Shown here piece by piece: positions 1 to 4,984 of a stretch of 5,341 nt of DNA. The position numbers and the translations under genes are program-made. The notes under the pieces were generated by a model. The model worked only from the letters and a program-made list of their open reading frames with translations. It was not told the DNA's origin and ran no database searches. Source of the stretch: an uncultured Clostridia bacterium (lineage in GTDB: Bacteria > Bacillota > Clostridia > Christensenellales > UBA1242); assembly GCA_934746185.1 (NCBI GenBank), contig CAKVEY010000059.1, forward strand, positions 1 through 5,341, in the 5' to 3' direction. Each line of letters starts with the position of its first letter. Position 1 is the first letter of the stretch.

Positions 1-1
1 T

Positions 2-232
2 ATTAATTGTTTAAAAAGACACAATAAAAATATCAAATTTATATATATAAACAACGCGACAGTTTCGCACAAGCTTAACAATAAAAAAGATGAAACATTT
101 TCAATAATTGAGAATGTTCCAGTTTTTTATGGGAGTATGCTGTCTGGAATGAGATGTATGGACTCATTTTCTGTAAAGAGGTTGGAAAAAGAAATTGAAA
201 AAATTATGAATGGTAATAAAAAACAGGTTTAG
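2..232 (+). CDS. Unrecognised protein, C-terminal part only (5' end outside window)
   Basis: An open frame enters from the left edge and ends at TAG (230-232), giving the last 76 residues of a longer protein. The readable part contains a stretch around IYINNATVSHKLNN, then IIENVPVFYGSMLSG, and ends in a charged helix-like tail (VKRLEKEIEKIMNG). I do not recognise the family. There is no membrane segment, and no metal-binding cluster stands out. The frame looks coding because the composition is balanced and the stop lies exactly in the loop of a strong terminator hairpin, as expected for a real gene end. It converges with the minus-strand genes to its right and belongs to the accessory left half of the window. 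Confidence 0.6.
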   Translation: MNCLKRHNKNIKFIYINNATVSHKLNNKKDETFSIIENVPVFYGSMLSGMRCMDSFSVKRLEKEIEKIMNGNKKQV

Positions 233-245
233 TGACCTGTTTTTT
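218..245. terminator. Bidirectional rho-independent terminator between convergent gene ends
   Basis: A perfect stem ACAGGT / ACCTGT (223-228 with 235-240) is extended by five A on the left and five T on the right, around a six-base loop TTAGTG. It gives a T-tract in either direction. The plus-strand gene's TAG (230-232) and the minus-strand tail's TAA (229-231) overlap in the loop, so one hairpin serves both convergent reading frames. Confidence 0.85.
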
Positions 246-333
246 CATGTGTTTTAATCCAATCAAATAAATTTTCATAAGTCATTTGTCCACTTGCAAG
301 AGATAGCCCAATCTTAACGAGTTCGTCATCGGT
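229..333 (-). pseudogene. Orphan 3' tail of a lost gene (34 codons)
   Basis: On the minus strand 34 sense codons run from just after a TGA (334-336) to a TAA (229-231). They include DDELVKIGLSLASGQMTY and then NLFDWIKTHEK, which reads like real protein rather than random AT-rich translation. No start codon or ribosome binding site precedes it; the only in-frame ATG leaves 17 residues. It is in the same frame as the 246-residue gene upstream, separated from it by TAA, five codons and TGA. It ends in the loop of the bidirectional terminator, as a true gene end would. I read it as the surviving C-terminus of a gene whose body was deleted, or as a former extension of the upstream gene. The function is unknown. 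Confidence 0.4.
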
Positions 334-351
334 TCAAGTGAAACTGTTTTT

Positions 352-1092
352 TTAATTTTTATTTATTCCTAATCTGCCAAAATAATCTTTATATTTAATT
401 ATTTCACGATATACTTCATTTAGTTTTTCCTGTGACCAAACGATAAATTCAACTTCTATTTTATTTTCTGGTAAAACAATTACCGCTGTTTTGTCAGAGC
501 ATTTAATTTGATATTTACACTTTGTGCTTAAAATAGAATCAATATCGTCTTGAATTTCGTTATATAAAAACTCTGGAATTTCTGACCAAGCAAACTTTTT
601 TTCTTTAAATTGCTTTATAAGTTCCTTATCTCCGTTTTGGCGATACCAACTAATTGTATATTTATCTAAGGGTAATTTGCAAAATTTAAAATTCCCCCTT
701 TTTGAATCATCAAAACAATACATGTATTTAAAGGACATACTTACAAATTTTTGTGCGAAACCAAATGTTGCAAATTCTTTCTTTTTTGATTTTTTCATTA
801 TATCAATAAATTGCGAAATTAGTTTATTAAATTCATCATTAAAAGCTTTTTTTTCTATATTTTTTTCTTTAAAAGAAAAATCTAAATAATATGGAATAAA
901 TGTTTCTAACAAATTATCTTTAATTGATTTATAATCCGTTTTTAACCTTCTTGCTCCTTGAGATAAAGCATCAGTCAATGCTTTACTTAGTGCTATAGAT
1001 GTATAAACTTTATCTTGTTTAGTGAAATCAATTTTTTTTTGATTTTTTTTAAAATTATCTAGTTCAAAATTAAGAATTTCTTGTGTATTCAT
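352..1092 (-). CDS. Conserved-looking accessory protein of unknown function, 246 aa
   Basis: This is an intact soluble protein starting at ATG (1090-1092) with AAAGGA eight bases upstream and a consensus promoter beyond that. The N-terminal 100 residues are lysine-rich and mostly helical. A distinctive core follows: FGFAQKFVSMSFKYMYCF at about residues 110-127, then CKLPLDKYTISWY at 138-150. A C-terminal part (about 190-230) looks like a small mixed alpha/beta segment with VIVLPENKIEVEFIVW. There is no signal peptide, membrane helix or recognisable nuclease or NTP-binding motif. The core has the feel of a family of hypothetical proteins from Bacillota accessory regions, but I cannot name it. 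All three Trp codons are TGG. It is the only complete gene in the decayed left half and is transcribed alone. A role in the cargo of a mobile element is possible, but nothing in the sequence proves it. Confidence 0.8.
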   Translation of the reverse strand: MNTQEILNFELDNFKKNQKKIDFTKQDKVYTSIALSKALTDALSQGARRLKTDYKSIKDNLLETFIPYYLDFSFKEKNIEKKAFNDEFNKLISQFIDIMKKSKKKEFATFGFAQKFVSMSFKYMYCFDDSKRGNFKFCKLPLDKYTISWYRQNGDKELIKQFKEKKFAWSEIPEFLYNEIQDDIDSILSTKCKYQIKCSDKTAVIVLPENKIEVEFIVWSQEKLNEVYREIIKYKDYFGRLGINKN

Positions 1093-1127
1093 AATTTTTA
1101 TCCTTTGTGATTTTGTTTTATATTAAA

Positions 1128-1156
1128 ATTATATATATATATTTATATATTGTCAA
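1128..1156 (-). promoter_or_regulatory. Consensus sigma-A-type promoter of the 246-aa gene
   Basis: Read on the minus strand, TTGACA (1151-1156) and TATAAT (1128-1133) both match consensus exactly and are separated by 17 bases made almost entirely of A and T. Transcription would start near 1121, leaving a leader of about 30 bases with AAAGGA (1101-1106) before the ATG. The -35 box abuts an inverted repeat (1155-1176), a possible operator. Confidence 0.8.
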
Positions 1157-1176
1157 ACAAACTTTATTGTTTGTTT
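1155..1176. repeat. Inverted repeat upstream of the 246-aa gene
   Basis: AAACAAAC (1155-1162) and GTTTGTTT (1169-1176) are perfect complements around a six-base loop. The repeat lies between the stop codon of the DUF2779 remnant and the -35 box of the next gene, overlapping that box by two bases. It could be a weak hairpin ending transcription of the nuclease gene, but it lacks a following T-tract on the minus strand. It could also be a repressor or activator site for the promoter. With only A/T-rich pairs, neither role is certain. Confidence 0.45.
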
Positions 1177-1180
1177 AAGT

Positions 1181-2300
1181 TTATTCATTAACTAATCTTT
1201 CTAACTCTTGCCAAATTTTTACCATTGCAAAAGTGTCAAGTTCGCAATATTTTAACAGATTATGTCTAGCAACTTCTTGTTCCTTTAATAGCATATCTTT
1301 AATCTTTGGGAAAATGCTCATTGCTTCGCAACCATTGTGAACGCCGTCTAAATTGTGGTAGTTTAGAGTAAGATCATCTGGAAACATTGCTGGTAAAACA
1401 CTTTTAATTGAGAATGAACCACCATTTTCTTTTTTGTAGTAATAACCATATCTAAATGGGTCTAATAAATCTTTAATGCTTATTTGAATAGATGACAAAT
1501 GCGTTTTTAAATCGGGAAATGCTTCAGCCAATTCGCCAATTCTTCCACATTCAAATTTTTTGTTGTAAGCAAGAACACAAGCACCAGCCGGAATATCATT
1601 ACAAAGCGCTTCTGCTAAACTGCGTCTTGGGTCTTCGCCCGATATTCCTAAAAACTCTTTGTGCTTTGGCTCTCCACCTTTGGTTTTTATGTAGTGAAGT
1701 GAGTATTGAAAAGGAATTTGTTGATATGGTCTAGTTCCTTTATATAAAGGAATAATTGGTTGTTGAGTTTCAAAATCTAAAAAGTATAGGGGATATGAAA
1801 GCGTGTCCAAAAACTTTTTTATGTTCTTTTTGTCGACATAAATGTCTTTATCGTGCAAGAAATATTGAATTTGCCTATCGATTATAGGGGCTTAAAAACC
1901 AACCAGTTTTTTCTAAATCTTCAAAAGATATTATTCCACGATTGTAATATTCAATTTTTTTACTAAAATTCAACCTATACAAATCAAATACAGAAGGTTT
2001 TGGTAGGTGCTTTGTGCAATACTTCCAAAATCCACATTTATAAGGGCTATTGCAACTGCAAGAAATATCTATGTTTGGTTCGTTTTCATCGTCTAGCAAT
2101 TTTTCTGCCATTTTAATTTTTTCTTCAACTTCTTTTTGTTCATTAATTACAAATTTCCAAACATCTGTAATTTTAAATAGTTCATTTAATTTCAAGGTTC
2201 AGTCAAAAATATAATCACTATTTATATTTACTAAATATGTGCCTGTAATTTTTATGCCACATTTTTCTAGAACATATTTTTGATATGATACATTAAATAA
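1181..2300 (-). pseudogene. Broken DUF2779-type nuclease: Cas4-like Cys cluster plus DEDD exonuclease
   Basis: Two adjacent minus-strand frames, plus an extension upstream, join into one DUF2779-like protein of about 370 residues. In the family a RecB/Cas4-like nuclease half with an Fe-S cysteine cluster precedes a DEDD 3'-5' exonuclease half. From 2300 inward I read YQKYVLEKCGIKITGTYLV, then CSCNSPYKCGFWKYC (2014-2058), then LSYPLYFLDFETQQP (motif I, Asp and Glu), AYNKKFE (motif II) and KYCELDTFAMVKIW (motif III). Three defects are visible. A TGA lies in frame at 2199-2201, where relatives usually have Gly or another residue. A +1 shift lies at the run of four bases at 1887-1890; three there would give an unbroken LSPIIDRQIQYFL. 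The N-terminal nuclease half is missing beyond about 2300. A TTG at 2193-2195 and another at 1856-1858 could start fragments, but neither has a strong ribosome binding site. The family is known from sequence context only; its biological role is not settled. Confidence 0.8.
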
Positions 2301-2309
2301 TGTGGTATT

Positions 2310-2503
2310 ATGATGATTAAAAAACTAAATGAAGAAATAGGCATCTATATAGAACAAGAGTTATCAAAATTAAAACTAAGAGAAAGTTGTTTATTTTTAA
2401 CGCTTTTAATAGACGCTTTAATATAAAACCATTTACGCAATTATTTCCAGAAGAAACTGACTATGAAATTAAACTTTTTGATGAAGAAATAGAACGATAC
2501 TAA
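2310..2503 (+). pseudogene. Small protein gene that appears frameshifted
   Basis: Two overlapping plus-strand frames look like parts of one small gene. The first starts at ATG ATG (2310-2315) and reads MIKKLNEEIGIYIEQELSK before ending at TAA (2424-2426). The second is open from 2333 to TAA (2501-2503) and ends with IKPFTQLFPEETDYEIKLFD followed by EEIERY. The first frame is convincing early and the second late. A one-base shift in the A-rich stretch near 2365-2380 would join them into a protein of about 63 residues. No clear ribosome binding site precedes the ATG. The terminator at 2508-2536 follows five bases after the final stop. I recognise no family. A true 38-residue peptide plus coincidental downstream frame is the alternative. 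Confidence 0.4.
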
Positions 2504-2507
2504 ACAT

Positions 2508-2536
2508 AAAAGACGACCAAATAAAGTCGTCTTTTT
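2508..2536. terminator. Bidirectional terminator shared by the small plus-strand gene and tRNA-Arg
   Basis: AAAAGACGAC (2508-2517) pairs perfectly with GTCGTCTTTT (2526-2535) around an eight-base loop, with flanking A and T runs. On the minus strand it begins eight bases after the tRNA's CCA end and would stop tRNA transcription. On the plus strand it ends the small gene finishing at 2503. Confidence 0.85.
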
Positions 2537-2543
2537 GTATGAT

Positions 2544-2622
2544 TGGTGTCCCAGAGAGGATTCGAACCTCCGACAAACCCACCTTAGGAGGGTGGTGCTC
2601 TATCCAGCTGAGCTACTGAGAC
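2544..2622 (-). tRNA. tRNA-Arg (anticodon CCT), CCA encoded
   Basis: This is a complete cloverleaf on the minus strand. The acceptor is GTCTCAG / CTGGGAC, with one T-G pair. The D arm is GCTC-AGCTGGATA-GAGC. The anticodon stem CCACC / GGTGG encloses loop CTCCTAA, so the anticodon is CCT, which reads AGG. The T arm is GGAGG-TTCGAAT-CCTCT with a wobble at its base, and discriminator A plus CCA are encoded. The variable region GTTTGTC is seven bases, longer than the usual four to five of a class I tRNA. All stems pair within this gene, so it is not a hybrid with the half tRNA at 2807-2846. A promoter lies at 2644-2672 and a terminator follows at once, so it is a stand-alone unit. Confidence 0.95.
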
Positions 2623-2643
2623 ATATGATATTTTTCTATGCAG

Positions 2644-2672
2644 ATTTTATCACGAAATGTATTCAAATGCAA
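2644..2672 (-). promoter_or_regulatory. Probable promoter of tRNA-Arg(CCT)
   Basis: On the minus strand TTGCAT (2667-2672) and TAAAAT (2644-2649) are 17 bases apart, and the -10 box lies about 21 bases before the tRNA 5' end. A 14-base perfect palindrome, TGCAATATATTGCA (2668-2681), overlaps the -35 box. Confidence 0.55.
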
Positions 2673-2737
2673 TATATTGCAAAGAATGTAAGTTGATAAC
2701 TTTTTACAGATTTGGGGTCAGTTTTTTATTTTGGTAA

Positions 2738-2771
2738 TTTGTAATAATGGCAAAAGTGCCGAAATTACAAA
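2738..2771. repeat. Compound hairpin between the tRNA and the half tRNA
   Basis: TTTGTAAT (2738-2745) pairs with ATTACAAA (2764-2771). Inside it, after a two-by-two internal loop, GGCA (2749-2752) pairs with TGCC (2757-2760) around AAAG. A competing register pairs GTAATTT (2734-2740) with AAATTAC (2762-2768). There is no T-tract on either strand, so it is not a normal terminator. A run of seven G (2780-2786) follows. It might be a recombination-site arm, a small RNA element or chance. Confidence 0.45.
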
Positions 2772-2806
2772 GGTTTTAAGGGGGGGTGCTATTTTGTCAG
2801 GGCATT

Positions 2807-2846
2807 CCTTAGGAGGGCTCGTTCTATCCAGTTGAGCTACGGGAAC
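2807..2846 (-). pseudogene. 5' half of a second tRNA-Arg(CCT), cut at the anticodon loop
   Basis: Reading from 2846 on the minus strand, the acceptor strand GTTCCCG, TA, D arm GCTC-AACTGGATA-GAAC and an anticodon region AGCCCTCCTAAGG follow the tRNA-Arg(CCT) pattern. Similarity then stops dead: no anticodon 3' stem, T arm (GGTTCGAATC-like) or CCA follows. The 5' acceptor and anticodon stem differ from the intact tRNA nearby, so it is not a recent duplicate of it. A D-stem mismatch and what looks like one missing base before the anticodon loop show decay. The break at the anticodon loop is a place where tyrosine recombinases that use tRNA genes often cross over. That is the family-based reason to suspect an old attachment site. 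Confidence 0.75.
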
Positions 2847-2857
2847 ATTATGAGAAG

Positions 2858-2887
2858 ATAATATTTAGGCAAAATATTGTTATACAA
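2858..2887 (-). promoter_or_regulatory. Promoter-like relic of the half tRNA
   Basis: On the minus strand TTGTAT (2882-2887) and TATTAT (2858-2863) are 18 bases apart, with the -10 box 11 bases before the 5' end of the half tRNA. This fits a once-functional tRNA gene that kept its upstream region but lost its 3' half. The A/T richness makes chance matches common. Confidence 0.35.
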
Positions 2888-3119
2888 AGTTAATTTAGTT
2901 TTATTAAATAAGAATACAATTTTTTATTGTTTATTAAATTATGGGCTATTATGATTAAATGTATTTTATCTTTTGCCTTATAATATAAGTATGTAAATAA
3001 TGTAATGTTGCGTTGTGCGTTTATTAAACTTTTACAATATATCATTTTAAGATGATTTTGTCAAGAAGAATGGTGTAATTGTTATGTTTAAAAATTTTGT
3101 TTTTGTTAATCATTTTTTC

Positions 3120-3125
3120 GGGGGA
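3120..3125 (+). promoter_or_regulatory. Ribosome binding site that decides the start at 3132
   Basis: GGGGGA lies six bases before ATG 3132. The alternative in-frame ATG at 3084 has no comparable site and would add a 16-residue Phe-rich tail that looks like translated leader. Confidence 0.65.
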
Positions 3126-3131
3126 TTTTTT

Positions 3132-3635
3132 ATGAATAGTGTTAATAAAGAATTAAATGTTAATAGCAAAGCAAAAGTTGAGAAAATAGATGACAAAGGG
3201 AAAAAGTCAACAGATTTAGCTAATGCGATTTTTCAAAATATTTCAACAGCATTAGATAGCATAGAAGAAATATTAAAGATTTGCAAAGATGAAAGGCTTG
3301 AAAAAGAACTTAAAGATGAAAAACTTGCTTACACGGTTATTAAAAACGATTTATTGGACTTATGTTTAAAGATTAATATAAAGCCAAAAGATAACAATAT
3401 GTTTGAAAAAGCAAGATTATGGACAAGCATTAAATTTACAACTATGACTGATAAAAGCACAAGGCACTTGGCTGAAATGATGCTTATTGGAACGGTTATG
3501 GGGACATTAACTTGTTACAAAGATTTATGCGACCACAAAGGCGTTGACAAAAATTTATATGATTTATTAAATCATTTAAACTTTTTAGAAGAACAAAATT
3601 TTAACAACTTAAAAAGCTTTTTAAAGGAAGGATAA
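3132..3635 (+). CDS. Small all-helical protein of unknown function, 167 aa
   Basis: The protein begins with a lysine- and aspartate-rich tail of about 28 residues, then helices typical of a compact bundle: ANAIFQNISTALDSIEEIL, a charged helix, and the striking segment SIKFTTMTDKSTRHLAEMML followed by IGTVMGTL, before a final helix ending SFLKEG. There is no signal peptide or membrane helix. The MTDKSTRHLAEMML block is familiar from hypothetical proteins of clostridia, but I cannot give it a name. A ferritin-like four-helix bundle is a guess based only on helix content. It lies three bases upstream of the DUF421 gene, whose ribosome binding site sits in its last codons, so the two are probably co-translated. 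The start at 3132 is preferred over 3084 because of GGGGGA upstream. Confidence 0.8.
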   Translation: MNSVNKELNVNSKAKVEKIDDKGKKSTDLANAIFQNISTALDSIEEILKICKDERLEKELKDEKLAYTVIKNDLLDLCLKINIKPKDNNMFEKARLWTSIKFTTMTDKSTRHLAEMMLIGTVMGTLTCYKDLCDHKGVDKNLYDLLNHLNFLEEQNFNNLKSFLKEG

Positions 3636-3638
3636 ATT

Positions 3639-4322
3639 TTGGACGCGTTAGATATTTTATTTACATCGGCGTTATCTTTTGTTGCCTTATTTATTATTGC
3701 TAAACTGCTTGGGAAAAAACAAGTTGGTGAATTAGATTTTATTGATTATGTTGTTGGGATATCAATTGGCTCAATTGCTGCTGAAATGGCAACAAACACT
3801 GCTGACAAACCATTTTACGATTATCTAATTAGTTTTGCAGTGTATTTTTTATTGACGTTAATTATTGATATTTTATCTACTAAAACCAATTTATTAAAAA
3901 AGTTTTTTAAGGGGGCACCACTTGTAATTATTAAAGATGGGAAAATAGACTATGAGCAGTTAAAAAAGAGCAAATTAGATATTAACGATATAATTAGTTT
4001 AGCAAGAGAAAAAAACTACTTTAATTTTGATGATATTGCTTATGGAATATTTGAAACAGATGGCACGTTATCTGTTTTGCCGAAATCTAATCTTCAACCA
4101 TTAGTTAGCAAAGACTTAAATTTGCATAAACCTAAAACGACTTTGCCACAAAATGTTGTAGTTGATGGGCAAGTTTCTAAATTTGCGTTGAAATTTTTAG
4201 AAAAAGACACTACTTGGTTATATGATAGGTTAAACATTAAAACAAAAAAAGATTTAAAAAACATTTTGCTTGCCGTGTATAACATAGATGAAGATAATTT
4301 TGTTATACATTTAAAAAAATGA
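3639..4322 (+). CDS. DUF421 (YetF-like) membrane protein, 227 aa
   Basis: The start is TTG (3639-3641) with AAGGAAGG (3624-3631) seven bases upstream. The order of segments is typical of the DUF421/YetF family: a membrane helix at about residues 5-23, the conserved stretch GKKQVGELDFIDYVVGISIG at 25-44, another membrane helix at 61-80, then a cytoplasmic domain from about 84 to the end. That domain contains KGAPLVIIKDGKI (91-103) and the family signature ETDGTLSVLPKS (139-150). The length is normal for the family. The protein should sit in the cytoplasmic membrane; members are linked to sporulation or envelope stress in Bacillota, but the biochemical role is not settled. It is the second gene of the operon. 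Its TGA stop overlaps an ATG at 4319, and a TAA follows one codon later. Confidence 0.9.
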   Translation: MDALDILFTSALSFVALFIIAKLLGKKQVGELDFIDYVVGISIGSIAAEMATNTADKPFYDYLISFAVYFLLTLIIDILSTKTNLLKKFFKGAPLVIIKDGKIDYEQLKKSKLDINDIISLAREKNYFNFDDIAYGIFETDGTLSVLPKSNLQPLVSKDLNLHKPKTTLPQNVVVDGQVSKFALKFLEKDTTWLYDRLNIKTKKDLKNILLAVYNIDEDNFVIHLKK

Positions 4323-4340
4323 AATTAATTGCAATAATAT

Positions 4341-4368
4341 TTGCAATTTTTTTTATTTTTGCTATAAT
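4341..4368 (+). promoter_or_regulatory. Extended -10 promoter before the HD-domain gene
   Basis: TGCTATAAT (-10 at 4363-4368, with the TGn extension at 4360-4362) has TTGCAA (4341-4346) 16 bases upstream. Transcription would begin near 4375, leaving a short leader with AAGGAG before ATG 4391. This would give the HD gene and alaS expression independent of the upstream operon. Confidence 0.6.
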
Positions 4369-4380
4369 ATTAAGAGTATT

Positions 4381-4386
4381 AAGGAG
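4381..4386 (+). promoter_or_regulatory. Ribosome binding site that favours the start at 4391
   Basis: AAGGAG ends four bases before ATG 4391. This is stronger evidence for a start than the ATG at 4319, which overlaps the DUF421 stop and has no Shine-Dalgarno sequence. Confidence 0.65.
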
Positions 4387-4390
4387 TAAT

Positions 4391-4975
4391 ATGGACAAAA
4401 GAGAAGAATTTATCAAGATTTTTAATGATAATATAAAAAGAGAAGGTGCTAAAAATTTATTAGACTTTTTAGAAAGTTCAGATTTTTTTGTTGCTCCTGC
4501 AAGCACTAGATATCATTCAAACGTTAAAGGTGGGCTAGTTAGTCATTCAATTAATGTGTATAACCGATTTAAAAATTTAATTAAAAATGAATACGGAGAA
4601 AATTATACTGAAAAAATTAGTGATGAAAGCATAGCAATTATTAGTTTATTGCACGATGTTTGCAAAATAAATAGTTATAAAGAAGATTTTAGAAATGTTA
4701 AAGTTGACGGCGAATGGGTACAAGTTCCGTTTTATACATTAGATGACCAATTGCCTTACGGACACGGCGAGAAATCTGTTTATATGATTTCTGGCTTTAT
4801 GAAACTTTCAAGAGAAGAAAGTATGGCAATAAATTGGCATATGGGGGCGTTTGATACGAGAGTGCAAGGTGGCTATATGAATATGCTAAGTAGTGCGTAT
4901 TACAAATATCCAATAGCATTTTTAATACACATAGCAGATGCAACAGCAACTTATTTAGACGAAGTGATTAGTTAG
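4391..4975 (+). CDS. HD-domain phosphohydrolase, 194 aa
   Basis: The protein carries the metal-binding set of the HD superfamily: H52 in GGLVSHS, the HD pair H88-D89 in SLLHDVCK, H125 in PYGHGEKS, H150 in INWHMGAFD and D183 in LIHIADATATYL. HD enzymes of this sort cleave phosphate esters of nucleotides or nucleic acids with divalent metals; the substrate cannot be told from sequence. It is probably cytosolic. The chosen ATG has AAGGAG upstream and an extended -10 promoter. An in-frame ATG at 4319 would add a 24-residue hydrophobic segment, which could be a membrane anchor but may simply be translated A/T-rich promoter. The stop TAG overlaps the alaS ribosome binding site, so the two are likely co-translated, and a link to tRNA or nucleotide upkeep is conceivable. 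Both Trp codons are TGG. Confidence 0.9.
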   Translation: MDKREEFIKIFNDNIKREGAKNLLDFLESSDFFVAPASTRYHSNVKGGLVSHSINVYNRFKNLIKNEYGENYTEKISDESIAIISLLHDVCKINSYKEDFRNVKVDGEWVQVPFYTLDDQLPYGHGEKSVYMISGFMKLSREESMAINWHMGAFDTRVQGGYMNMLSSAYYKYPIAFLIHIADATATYLDEVIS

Positions 4976-4984
4976 GAGATATAT

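Larger units (their letters stand above)
2623..3131. other. Gene-poor stretch at the accessory/backbone boundary
   Basis: Apart from the tRNA promoter, hairpin, G run and half tRNA listed separately, no coding frame is supported here. From about 2890 to 3083 it is plain A/T-rich sequence upstream of the alaS-containing operon. A TATAAT at 2979-2984 is the best -10 candidate for that operon but has no good -35 partner. It would imply a leader of about 140 bases. I see no T-box or recognised riboswitch in that leader, only a weak ATCAT / ATGAT stem near 3042-3057. Confidence 0.5.

Noticed and set aside
677..889. Plus-strand open frame of 70 codons
   Set aside because: It lies wholly inside the 246-residue minus-strand gene, is Phe/Ser-rich in the way antisense A/T-rich translations are, and has no ribosome binding site.
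1492..1734. Plus-strand open frame of 80 codons
   Set aside because: It is antisense to the DUF2779 exonuclease region, whose motifs are unmistakable on the minus strand.
2640..3083. CRISPR array or insertion sequence in the gene-poor stretch
   Set aside because: There are no regularly spaced repeats, terminal inverted repeats or transposase frame; the repeated blocks are explained by the two tRNA-Arg sequences.
3084..3131. Upstream ATG at 3084 for the helical protein
   Set aside because: It has no clear ribosome binding site and adds only a Phe-rich stretch, while ATG 3132 has GGGGGA at good spacing.
4094..4506. Two minus-strand open frames of 63 and 67 codons
   Set aside because: They are shadows of the DUF421 and HD-domain genes, with no promoter or ribosome binding site of their own.
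4976..4984. T-box leader in front of alaS
   Set aside because: Only nine bases separate alaS from the HD gene, so there is no room for one, and no T-box sequence is seen further upstream.
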